Part shown: in pieces, positions 1-6,119 of the stretch | Layout of the letters: every line of letters starts with the position of its first letter | How positions within the stretch are numbered: position 1 is the first letter of the stretch | NCBI GenBank assembly: GCA_039182715.1 | Contig: JBCDBY010000165.1 | Span: forward strand, 1 to 10,017 | Source of the DNA: JBCDBY01 sp039182715 | GTDB lineage: Bacteria > Planctomycetota > PLA2 | DNA: 10,017 bases | Direction: 5' to 3' | Notes under the pieces: generated by a model | The model's input: the letters and a program-made list of their open reading frames with translations, nothing else | What the model was told of the DNA's origin: nothing | Database searches by the model: none | Made by a program: the position numbers and the translations under genes

Positions 1-80
1 GGGGGCGCGGGGGGGGGGGGCCGGGGGACATTCCCCGCCCCCCCCCCCCGCCCCCCGGCCCCCAGCCCCCGGCCCGCCCA
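1..80. repeat. G/C homopolymer low-complexity foldback at window edge
   Basis: This stretch is almost pure G and C. A run of 12 G (9-20) is mirrored by a run of exactly 12 C (38-49) around a short ACATT centre (28-32), with shorter G5 (23-27) and C4 (33-36) runs inside, so it could fold into a long hairpin. More C-rich sequence follows to about 80. No gene is visible. Such a sequence at a contig start is often an assembly or sequencing artefact; a real foldback is possible but cannot be judged here. Confidence 0.7.
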
Positions 81-105
81 AAACAAAACCCGCCTTTCGG
101 CGGGC
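79..105 (-). terminator. Rho-independent terminator downstream of tRNA-His
   Basis: Read on the minus strand, a 6-bp GC stem (CCCGCC paired with GGCGGG, plus-strand 89-94 and 99-104) closes a GAAA tetraloop and is followed by TTTTGTTTTG. This is a classic intrinsic terminator about 10 bases beyond the encoded CCA of the tRNA. The plus strand also has a T-rich run after the stem (106-116), so it could work in both directions, but no plus-strand gene is seen upstream. Confidence 0.85.
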
Positions 106-115
106 TTTGCTTTTT

Positions 116-193
116 TGGGGTGACTGAGGGGATTCGAACCCCCGACCCCCAGAACCACAATCTGGTGCTCTAACCAACTGAGCTACAGCCACC
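116..193 (-). tRNA. tRNA-His (anticodon GTG)
   Basis: The minus strand folds as a full cloverleaf. The acceptor stem GTGGCTG pairs with CAGTCAC (one G-T wobble). There is a typical D-arm with AGCTCAGTTGG, an anticodon stem CCAGA/TCTGG around loop TTGTGGT giving anticodon GTG, and a T-arm GGGGTTCGAATCCCC. An extra G at -1 (position 193) opposite C73 is the hallmark identity element of tRNA-His, and it is encoded here. The 3' CCA is also encoded (118-116). It appears to be a single-gene transcript ending at the terminator just downstream. Confidence 0.97.
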
Positions 194-207
194 GTCGGGA
201 GTCCCAG

Positions 208-235
208 AAGGTAACGCGTGGGCCGTTGAAGGCAA
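208..235 (-). promoter_or_regulatory. Possible sigma70-type promoter for tRNA-His
   Basis: On the minus strand, TTGCCT (235-230) and TACCTT (213-208) are separated by 16 bases, and the -10-like element lies 14 bases before the tRNA 5' end. Matches to consensus are 4/6 and 3/6, so the call rests mainly on position. No better candidate was seen in the 103-base gap between the tRNA and the divergent lipoprotein gene. Confidence 0.3.
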
Positions 236-274
236 GGGATCGGGGATGAAAGAAGCCCGCGCGGACGGCCGAAC

Positions 275-292
275 GTAAGATAGGCGTCTTAC
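275..292. promoter_or_regulatory. Inverted repeat immediately upstream of a start codon
   Basis: GTAAGA and TCTTAC (275-280 and 287-292) form a perfect 6-bp inverted repeat around TAGGCG, ending 4 bases before the ATG at 297. It occupies the place where a Shine-Dalgarno site would be, and none is seen. It could be an operator or an RNA hairpin at the ribosome entry site, or chance. The observation is direct; any function is inference. Confidence 0.35.
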
Positions 293-296
293 ACCC

Positions 297-1547
297 ATGC
301 TTCGCGGACTCGCTCTTCTTCTCGTCGTCGGCCTGGTCGGCTGCAACGGCAACATCGGCGACCTGTTTTCGGTCTTTCCGGCCTCGGCCTTCGAGGACCC
401 GGACGGGGGCGAGGACCCGGGGGGCATCCCCGGCGCGTTCGAGCCGGTCGAGGTCGCCTTCCTCGGCTCCGCACAAGGCGTGACGGGAGACGTCCGCAAC
501 ATCGCCGTCGCGACGATCGCGGGCGAGTCGTACGCCTTTCTCGCGGCCGGCGTCGACGGGGTGCACATGGTCGACGTCAGCGAGCCGTCCACGGTGAGCG
601 CGACGGACTTCATCACCACCATCGACGACGACGTGCTCTCCGATGCAGCCGCGTCGATCGCCGGCGGGCGCGTCGACGACGTCGCGGTCATCGACAACGC
701 GTTTTTGGTCTGCGTCGCCATCGGCACCGGCGCCACGAACGCGGTCACGGTGTTCAACATCGCCGACCTCATCACGCTGGCGACCTCGTCGTCGGCCGAT
801 CTCTCCGACGCATTCGTGCCCGGCACCGGCGCCATCGCCGCCGACGGCACGCCCAACGGCAACGGCGGCGACGTGGACGGCGGCGCCAACGTCTTCCTCG
901 TGGCGACCGGCGGCAGCGAGCTCGGCGCCGGCCTCATCACGCCCGGCTCGCCCGGCACCTGGGCGGCGCTGCCCCCCACCACCGACGCGACGATCGACAA
1001 CTTCATCGACGTGAAGCTGCGGCTGCCGACGGCCGCCTACTGCGTCGTCGCGCAGGGCGATGACCTGCGCCTCGCGACCTTCACGGTCGAGTTCCTGCCC
1101 AACCCCGGCGTGACGCTCACCGGCGACCTGCAGGCGCTCACCGGCAGCTTCAGCGGCCTCGACGACAACGCCGCCGCCTTCCCGGGCACGTTCCCCGCGG
1201 CGCTGGCGCTCGACCTCACCGGCACGCTCTACGCTTCGGGGCAAAACGACATCCGCACCTACTCGGTCGCCAACCCGACGCTGCCCGTCGAGGGCACGCC
1301 GATCTTCGCGACCGGCTTCGAGGTCGGCGGCATGGCGGCCGACATCGGGTTCCTCGTCTACACGAACTCGCCGTCGACCATCACGCTCACCAGCCTCGCC
1401 GGCACGATCACGCCGCTATCGACCTTCGAGGCGCCGGGCCGCCGTACGCTCGGCGTCGCGCTGCGCAACACCGACACGGGGCGCTTCGCGCTGACCTGCG
1501 CGAACAACGTCGGCTTCCGCATCGTCCAATACAGTGATCTGCCGTAG
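297..1547 (+). CDS. Exported lipoprotein with LVIVD-like beta-propeller repeats
   Basis: The 416-residue product starts with a short lipoprotein signal peptide: MLR, a hydrophobic core, then lipobox LVGC with the lipidated Cys at residue 16. An acidic, Gly/Pro-rich stretch (about 33-48) follows, probably a tether. Residues 64-104 contain the pattern YAFLAAGVDGVHMVDVSEP, which resembles the LVIVD repeat of propeller-like surface proteins. Weaker strands of the same kind follow (around 125-160 and 305-410), consistent with a beta-propeller. Its role and ligand are unknown. ATG at 297 is chosen because the signal peptide begins there, although no Shine-Dalgarno is visible. It overlaps the next gene by 14 bases, so the two are probably cotranscribed and translationally coupled. 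The long minus-strand reading frame across it is a GC-rich shadow. The lipoprotein call is firm; the LVIVD assignment is from motif memory and moderate. Confidence 0.85.
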   Translation: MLRGLALLLVVGLVGCNGNIGDLFSVFPASAFEDPDGGEDPGGIPGAFEPVEVAFLGSAQGVTGDVRNIAVATIAGESYAFLAAGVDGVHMVDVSEPSTVSATDFITTIDDDVLSDAAASIAGGRVDDVAVIDNAFLVCVAIGTGATNAVTVFNIADLITLATSSSADLSDAFVPGTGAIAADGTPNGNGGDVDGGANVFLVATGGSELGAGLITPGSPGTWAALPPTTDATIDNFIDVKLRLPTAAYCVVAQGDDLRLATFTVEFLPNPGVTLTGDLQALTGSFSGLDDNAAAFPGTFPAALALDLTGTLYASGQNDIRTYSVANPTLPVEGTPIFATGFEVGGMAADIGFLVYTNSPSTITLTSLAGTITPLSTFEAPGRRTLGVALRNTDTGRFALTCANNVGFRIVQYSDLP

Positions 1548-2769
1548 CCCGCTTCCGCTCCGCCGCGCGGTTCCGGCCGTGCTCCTGCTCGCATCGATGG
1601 CCTCGGCGCAGCAGGACGCGTTCCTCGGCTACCTGAAGAAGGGCATCGAGTTCCAGCACGCCGGTCAGTTCGACGAGGCGATCAGCTGCTTCGCGAATGC
1701 GCGGCGTCTCAACCCCAAGGACTGGCGCGGCCACACCTTCCAGGCAATTACGATCTTCTCCAAGGCGGTGCAGGAGCGCGACCCGCGGCGGCGCGAGCAG
1801 CTCGTCAAGGAGGCCGAGGCGCTGCAGGGTCCGCTGATCAAGGAGGCGGGCATGCTCTTCCAGAGCCCGCTGCGCTTCTACCTGATGGGACTGGCGTCGA
1901 GCTGCCGCGCGGACACGCAGGGCGCGTTCCTGCAGTTCAAGCGCGCGTGGGACGCCAAGCCCGAGCTCTACGAGCGCTACGAGTCGATGGAGTTGCGGCG
2001 CAACGTGAGGACCGCCTACTCCCTCGCTTCGCTCGACTATGCGCTCGTGGTCACGCAGTACGCCCGCTACGAGGAAGCGGACCGATTCCTCCTGGAGGCG
2101 GACAAGAACCTGTCCGCGGACCATCCGCGTCGCATGCAGCTGCATGAGATCGGCGCGATCATCTCGGAGGGCGTCGGCAACATCCGCGGTGCGATTCGCC
2201 ACATCGAGAAGTGCATCGAGTACCAGAAAGCGCGCGGCAACACCGACAGAGTGAACGACCACATGGCGGAGATCGCCATGTTCCACCTGCTCGATGGCCG
2301 CATCGAGGAGGCGCAGGCGCAGCTCGCGAAGCTCCCGCCCGATGCCCGGTCGCTCAAGATCACCCACGCGCACGGGCGTCTGCAGTACCGCATGGCCCTG
2401 CGCGAGCCGGAGCGGGCCGAGAAGACGCTCGCGTACTATCGCAAGGCGATGCAGGACGCCCCCAAGGACCGCGTCCAGCTCTTCATGGTCGAGTTCGCCG
2501 ACCTCGTGCTCGCCAACACCACGCGGCGCAACGCGGAGGAGCGTCGCCCGCTGCTCGAAGAGACGCGCGACCGCCTCGAAGCGGTGCGCGCCCGTCACCC
2601 GGAGTGCCCCGCCCCCTACTTCCTGCTGCAGAAGGTCTTCGCCCTGCTCGGCGACGAGGAGAAGTCGAAGCAGATGCGCGCCCTGCACATCCAGAAGGAA
2701 GAAGAGTTCAAGGCCATCGCCAAGTACACCGCAAAGGGCAAACTGCGGTGCGCGACGACGACGAGCTGA
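1534..2769 (+). CDS. Exported tetratricopeptide-repeat protein
   Basis: The 411-residue product begins at GTG and has an Arg-containing n-region, a hydrophobic core and a probable signal peptidase I site after ASA (about residue 25), so it should act in the periplasm or another extracytoplasmic space. The mature part is almost wholly helical. A clear TPR lies at about 31-62 (GIEFQHAGQFDEAISCFANARRLNP split over two helices), with degenerate TPR-like helices near 110-140, 165-195, 205-240, 245-270 and 285-315, and a final pair around 345-390. TPRs bind peptides or partner proteins, and no enzymatic motif is seen. The GTG start is preferred because the next in-frame ATG (1597) would remove the signal peptide. 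No Shine-Dalgarno precedes it, which fits coupling to the upstream lipoprotein gene. The partner may be that lipoprotein (inference). Confidence 0.85.
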   Translation: MICRSPLPLRRAVPAVLLLASMASAQQDAFLGYLKKGIEFQHAGQFDEAISCFANARRLNPKDWRGHTFQAITIFSKAVQERDPRRREQLVKEAEALQGPLIKEAGMLFQSPLRFYLMGLASSCRADTQGAFLQFKRAWDAKPELYERYESMELRRNVRTAYSLASLDYALVVTQYARYEEADRFLLEADKNLSADHPRRMQLHEIGAIISEGVGNIRGAIRHIEKCIEYQKARGNTDRVNDHMAEIAMFHLLDGRIEEAQAQLAKLPPDARSLKITHAHGRLQYRMALREPERAEKTLAYYRKAMQDAPKDRVQLFMVEFADLVLANTTRRNAEERRPLLEETRDRLEAVRARHPECPAPYFLLQKVFALLGDEEKSKQMRALHIQKEEEFKAIAKYTAKGKLRCATTTS

Positions 2770-2775
2770 GCGAGG

Positions 2776-2803
2776 GCTAGGGGCCAGGAGCTAGGGGCCA
2801 GGG
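2776..2803 (+). repeat. Two tandem copies of a 14-bp CTAG-containing repeat
   Basis: The unit GCTAGGGGCCAGGA (2776-2789) is followed directly by GCTAGGGGCCAGGG (2790-2803), 13 of 14 identical. It starts 7 bases after the TPR gene stop. Next to it, GGGGCA (2801-2806) and TGCCCC (2820-2825) could pair as a weak hairpin, but no T-run follows, so I do not call a terminator. The rest of the gap to 2880 is C-rich non-coding sequence. Confidence 0.7.
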
Positions 2804-2880
2804 GCAGCGAGCAATCCGTTGCCCCCCATCACTCCCCAGCACGAAAGGCGTCCCGACGCCAAACCCCGCACCGGTCCCTC

Positions 2881-2951
2881 CAAACACCCACACCTGTCCG
2901 CGCCCCCCGCGCGCCATCGACGACCCCAGGAGTCCCGAGACTCCAGCCTAG
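2881..2951 (-). repeat. Intergenic hairpin repeat, copy A
   Basis: This 71-base stretch begins with CAAACACCCACACCTGTCC, continues through CGCGCGCCATCGAC and ends with a 21-base core (2931-2951) reading AGTCCCGAGACTCC then AGCCTAG. GGAGTC and GACTCC (2929-2944) form a perfect 6-bp stem around CCGA. The same blocks occur in the same order at 3708-3797, and the core again at 3619-3639. The core includes, on the minus strand, the TAG stop of the small lipoprotein gene. It lies between two convergent genes. Confidence 0.8.
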
Positions 2952-3586
2952 CGATCACCCGTGAACGCGAGCGGAGAACGGTCCCACTTGCTGCGAGCGA
3001 AAGTCCTGATCTCGCTCCGAATCACGGATGAGGCGCCCTTCCCCGCTGCCACCAATCGATCCCAGGACTCGTTCAGCCCGGGACCGGCCGTGAAGTACGT
3101 GGGGTACGCCGATCCGACCAACTCGGCGTCGAAGGACACATCGTCGTTCACGGTCCATCGCCGAATACGCAGGAGACCGCGCCCCGACTCGATCTCCATG
3201 ATGTCGGGGACGCGCCAACGCTGGACCCCCGTCTCGAATCCCTCCAAGGCCGCCTCCAAGGCAGACAGCTGCGACCGGTCCATGGGAACCGACGCCGTCG
3301 TTTCCTCCATCGGAGCCTCGGAAGAAGCCTCCGACGACAACGCCTGCCTCAGCTCGTCCAGAAACCGACGCTTCTCCCGGTCGAGATCCCCGCGAGGAAT
3401 CAGGAGTACGTCCCGTCCGTCCGAAACCGCCAGCCGACCAACGGCGCCATCCACCGGCGCCACCATCTCCGACGTCGTCCTCGGCTTCTCGTGGCTGGTT
3501 CCCGCACATCCTAGACCCAGGATCGGAACGCTCGCAATCAACAGAGTCGCGAGCCCCGCGAATCGCTTTTGACTTGTTTCCCTCAT
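2948..3586 (-). CDS. Small putative lipoprotein of unknown function
   Basis: The 212-residue product (ATG at 3586) opens with MRETSQKRF, a hydrophobic core and LGLGC, giving a likely lipid-anchored Cys at residue 27. The lipobox is imperfect, with Gly at -3. A charged segment follows with a probable helix or short coiled coil (about 68-115, rich in Glu, Arg and Ser), and then a Trp/Tyr-containing C-terminal region (about 122-200). I recognise no family. The frame stays open upstream to 3769, but that extension runs through repeat DNA and encodes Gly/Arg-rich junk, so the signal-peptide ATG is chosen. Codon choice looks less GC-biased than nrdJ (early codons include AGG, ACA, AGT, CAA, CTA, GGA, TGT). 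Its TAG stop lies inside repeat copy A, and copy B lies 33 bases upstream of its start. Real coding is likely but not certain. Confidence 0.65.
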   Translation of the reverse strand: MRETSQKRFAGLATLLIASVPILGLGCAGTSHEKPRTTSEMVAPVDGAVGRLAVSDGRDVLLIPRGDLDREKRRFLDELRQALSSEASSEAPMEETTASVPMDRSQLSALEAALEGFETGVQRWRVPDIMEIESGRGLLRIRRWTVNDDVSFDAELVGSAYPTYFTAGPGLNESWDRLVAAGKGASSVIRSEIRTFARSKWDRSPLAFTGDR

Positions 3587-3618
3587 GCTCGAGATCGTAA
3601 CCGCGCCACGACACCAGA

Positions 3619-3797
3619 AGTCCCGAGACTCCAGCCTAGAGACCCGTCGCCCCCTCAAATCACCCAAGCAAGACCCGTCCCGGCGCCCCCATCCGCAGTC
3701 GCCACCCCAAACACCCACACCTCTCCGCGCCCCCCGCGCCCCCTCCGCGCCCCCGCGCGCCATCGACAACAGCGGAAGTCCCGGGACTCCAGCCTAG
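3619..3797 (-). repeat. Intergenic hairpin repeat, copies B and C (about 158-bp period)
   Basis: Copy B core (3619-3639) is identical to the 21-base core of copy A; copy C core (3777-3797) differs by one base, turning the centre into the perfect palindrome AGTCCCGGGACT. Core-to-core distance is 158 bases. The flank after B (ACCCGTCGCCCCCTCAAATC) resembles that after C (ACCCATCGCCCCCTTCACTC), and both continue to a GTCCCGG(C/T)GCC motif, so this is one full tandem unit plus partial copies. Copy C also has the CAAACACCCACACCT block (3708-3722), as in copy A, but with roughly 20 extra bases of C-rich sequence. The gap 3587-3955 (369 bases) holds these repeats and the CTCAG array; I see no gene in it. 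Confidence 0.8.
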
Positions 3798-3880
3798 AAA
3801 CCCATCGCCCCCTTCACTCACCGAGGCACAGGACGTCCCGGTGCCGCGCTTCGCCGTCCGACTCCCGCGGTCCCACGCCC

Positions 3881-3916
3881 CTCAGCGATCTCAGCGCCCC
3901 TCAGCCCCCTCAGCGC
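3881..3916 (+). repeat. Short CTCAGC-based tandem array
   Basis: Four imperfect 9-10 base units all begin CTCAGC (CTCAGCGAT, CTCAGCGCCC, CTCAGCCCC, CTCAGCGCG). The array lies in the non-coding gap downstream of the FG-GAP gene. It could be a slippage-derived simple repeat; no function is implied by the sequence. Confidence 0.6.
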
Positions 3917-3955
3917 GAACCCGATCGCAGAAGGAGTCCCACACCCCCGGCCTAC

Positions 3956-5857
3956 CTACCCAGCGCCCAAGGAGTCCTGCCGAACCTCCAGCACCCGATT
4001 CAGCTCCTCGGTCTCGATCACCTGCACCTCCTTGTTCGGCCAGGTAATCGTCAGTTTCACCTTCCCCTTGCTCTTCCCGAGCCCGACATGCAACCGGGGA
4101 TCGCACGACCCGAGGAAGCCCCGCGCACGGTTGGCCTGGAAGTACTGCGTGCCCGCCGCGTTCTCCACCTTCACCAGCGTGTGATACGCGTCGCGCGTGA
4201 CCCCCCTCTTCGGGTCGCCGATCAGCCGCAGGTGCAGCCAGTGCCCCTGCTTGCTTCCGCGCTCGTTGCGCAGCACCGTCGGCGGCGCGTTGAGGTTGAG
4301 CAGCACGAGGTCGAGATCGCCGTCCTCGTCGAGATCGCCGAACGACGCGCCGCGCGTGCTCTCCAGCACCTGGAAACCGGGCCCCGCGTTCTGCGTCATG
4401 TGCTTCACGCGCAGCCGCGACCCCGCCCCGTTCTCCACCGTCATGTTGCGGAAGAGCTGGTTGTACTGCTTGAAGCGCGTGCCGAGATCCGGCACCTGGT
4501 CGACCTCGGGATAGACGTGCCCGTTGGCAAAGAAGATGTCGAGATCGCCGTCGTGGTCGTAGTCGAAGAGCAGCGCGCCCCAGCCGAGCGCGGCGTGCAC
4601 GTCCTTGTCCATGCCGCTGCGCATCGAGTTCTCGATCCAGTCCATGCGCCCCTTGAACAGGTCGGCGATGTAGAGGTTGAAGGTCTCGAGCGCGAAGTTG
4701 GTCTTGATGATGTCGAAGTAGCCGTCGCGGTTGATGTCGCCGAAGTCGGCGCCCATGCCCGCGAGGTCGTCCCCGCCCGCGGACGCCGCGATGCCGCGCT
4801 CCTCGCCGCACTCGTGGAACGTGCCGTCGCCCTTGTTCTCGAAGTAGTAGGAGTACGTCGAGTCGTTCGAGACGAAGATGTCCGGCCAGCCGTCGGCCGA
4901 CAGGTCCCCGATCAGCACCTGGAATCCGTAGCCCGGCGCCATGCGCGTCTGTCCCGTGCCGGGCCGCGCCACGCCGGCCTGCTTGGTCACCTCCTCGAAG
5001 CGCGGCACGCCGTCCACGACGCCCGTTCCGTAGTAGAGATGGTCCTGCTGGCGCGGCAGCCCCTTCGGCCCGCAGTAGACCTCGAGCCGATGCCAGTCGC
5101 ACGTGGCGGCATCGATCACCTCACGGCGCTCGTTGCGACGCACGCTGTCCGACTCGCGAATCCACTTGAACATGTCCGCGTAGTTCGCGACGTAGAGATC
5201 GGGCAGGCCGTCGAGGTTCAGGTCGCCGACGGCGATGCAGGTGCTCCACTTGTTCGCCACGCCCGCGATGCCCGCCAACTCGGCCACGTCGCGGAACCGG
5301 CCCTTCCCATCGTTCAGGTAGAGGCGGTTCTGGGAGAAGTTGGCCACCAGCAAGTCGGGGTCGCCGTCGTTGTCCACGTCCGCGGCCGTGGCGCCGAAAC
5401 CCCAGCGGTCGCAGTCGACGCCGCGCTCCTTCGCTTCGTTGCGAAAGGTGCCGTCCGGCTGCTGCATGTAGAGCGCGTTACGCGGCCGGTCGGGGCCGTC
5501 ATAGAGGCTCTCGTAGAAGGGCGGCATGAGCTTGGTGCCGTCCGGCACGTAGATGTCGAGGCGCCCGTCCCCGTCGGCGTCGAAGAGCGCCGCCCCTGGC
5601 CCGATGGCCGACATGATGAACTGCTTTTTGCCCTCTTCGCCGGTCGAGTTGATCCGGGTCAGGCCCAGTTCCTTGGCGATGTCGACGAAATGCGGGCCCT
5701 CGGCGACTTTCGGCGTATCCGCAACCTTCACGGGTTCGCTTTTCTGCGGCGCAGCCTGCGGACCGGGCGCGTCCGATTCCGATGCTTCGCCGCACTGATT
5801 GAACAGAAAAAGAAACGCGAGAAGAGCCAGCAGAAGCAGCCAGAAACCCCGATGCAT
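3956..5857 (-). CDS. Exported FG-GAP/VCBS-repeat protein with ASPIC/UnbV domain (CRTAC family)
   Basis: The 633-residue product has an N-terminal hydrophobic segment (about 5-19) followed by NQC, so it is exported and perhaps lipid-anchored at Cys22, though that lipobox is atypical. Seven Asp-rich calcium-type loops mark FG-GAP/VCBS propeller blades: DADGDGRLD (93), DVDNDGDPD (160), DLNLDGLPD (212), DLSADGWPD (318), DINRDGYFD (374), DYDHDGDLD (432) and DLDEDGDLD (508). The motif YCGPKGLP (about 261-268) is typical of bacterial CRTAC proteins. Residues about 555-630, with LHVGLGKSKGKVKLTITWP, form the C-terminal ASPIC/UnbV domain. Such proteins are extracytoplasmic, probably calcium-stabilised, and of poorly defined role in adhesion or binding. 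The ATG at 5857 is chosen for the signal sequence; the frame extends to 5986 but would place about 43 unrelated residues before it. It is divergent from nrdJ. Confidence 0.9.
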   Translation of the reverse strand: MHRGFWLLLLALLAFLFLFNQCGEASESDAPGPQAAPQKSEPVKVADTPKVAEGPHFVDIAKELGLTRINSTGEEGKKQFIMSAIGPGAALFDADGDGRLDIYVPDGTKLMPPFYESLYDGPDRPRNALYMQQPDGTFRNEAKERGVDCDRWGFGATAADVDNDGDPDLLVANFSQNRLYLNDGKGRFRDVAELAGIAGVANKWSTCIAVGDLNLDGLPDLYVANYADMFKWIRESDSVRRNERREVIDAATCDWHRLEVYCGPKGLPRQQDHLYYGTGVVDGVPRFEEVTKQAGVARPGTGQTRMAPGYGFQVLIGDLSADGWPDIFVSNDSTYSYYFENKGDGTFHECGEERGIAASAGGDDLAGMGADFGDINRDGYFDIIKTNFALETFNLYIADLFKGRMDWIENSMRSGMDKDVHAALGWGALLFDYDHDGDLDIFFANGHVYPEVDQVPDLGTRFKQYNQLFRNMTVENGAGSRLRVKHMTQNAGPGFQVLESTRGASFGDLDEDGDLDLVLLNLNAPPTVLRNERGSKQGHWLHLRLIGDPKRGVTRDAYHTLVKVENAAGTQYFQANRARGFLGSCDPRLHVGLGKSKGKVKLTITWPNKEVQVIETEELNRVLEVRQDSLGAG

Positions 5858-5980
5858 GGGGGCATTGTAGGTCCGCCCGTCGCACTTTCCGGCGCGGCGT
5901 CGCGATCCTGTCCCCCACGCTCCGCACAATTCGCCGTTGCCCCTTTGAGGAACGCAGATTGCCTCTGAAGGGTTGCGAAA

Positions 5981-6027
5981 GCACAACCGATTGTGTAAGT
6001 AAGCATCCTGGCAACTACATATGGGGT
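5981..6027 (+). promoter_or_regulatory. Tandem NrdR-box-like operators upstream of nrdJ
   Basis: Box 1 (5981-5996) reads GCACAACCGATTGTGT and matches the NrdR consensus ACACWATATATWGTGT at 12 of 16, with a perfect CACAA/TTGTG inverted repeat. Box 2 (6012-6027) reads CAACTACATATGGGGT and keeps the core C-W-A-x-ATAT-x-G, about 11 of 16. The boxes are 31 bases apart start to start (15-base spacer), the paired arrangement that NrdR uses on the same helix face. NrdR is a zinc-finger/ATP-cone repressor of ribonucleotide reductase genes responding to nucleotide levels. The sites end 92 bases before the nrdJ start and would overlap a promoter there; I see only weak -35/-10 candidates (for example TTGTGT at 5991). 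Box 1 is good, box 2 moderate; the consensus is from memory. Confidence 0.65.
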
Positions 6028-6106
6028 GGCCTCCCCGGCCTGTTTCGGCACGCGAAATGGGCTCCTGAGGCCGGTTGGGTCACAAAACGGCAAGTACGGC
6101 GGGTAC

Positions 6107-6114
6107 GGAAGGAA
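6107..6114 (+). promoter_or_regulatory. Shine-Dalgarno site setting the nrdJ start
   Basis: GGAAGGAA ends 5 bases before the ATG at 6120. It is the only convincing ribosome-binding site in the window. It decides in favour of ATG 6120 over the in-frame TTG at 6075, which would add 15 residues lacking family similarity. Confidence 0.8.
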
Positions 6115-6119
6115 CGAGC

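Noticed and set aside
183..1244. 353-residue reading frame on the minus strand
   Set aside because: It is rich in Arg, Gly, Asp and Val with no recognisable motifs, overlaps the tRNA gene and lies antisense to a gene with a clear lipoprotein signal; typical GC-rich shadow.
1408..2688. 426-residue reading frame on the minus strand
   Set aside because: Antisense to the TPR gene, with Leu/Arg/Glu-rich composition mirroring its codons; no start context or motif.
2801..2825. Terminator for the TPR gene
   Set aside because: A 6-bp stem with a 13-base loop and no T-run is too weak to call.
3587..3769. N-terminal extension of the small lipoprotein
   Set aside because: The frame is open but covers repeat DNA, encodes Gly/Arg-rich sequence and would bury the signal peptide.
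2881..3860. CRISPR array, suggested by repeated blocks
   Set aside because: Copies are few, spaced irregularly (688 and 158 bases), the spacers are themselves partly repeated, and no cas gene is present.
3569..5968. 799-residue reading frame on the plus strand
   Set aside because: Antisense to the FG-GAP gene; its Val/Glu/Arg/His-rich sequence is what Asp-rich loops give in the reverse frame, and it begins in repeat DNA.
5858..6119. Cobalamin riboswitch upstream of the B12-dependent reductase
   Set aside because: I looked for a B12-box-like motif and the usual multi-helix fold but saw none, and the available leader is short; a covariance-model search (Rfam cobalamin family) would settle it.
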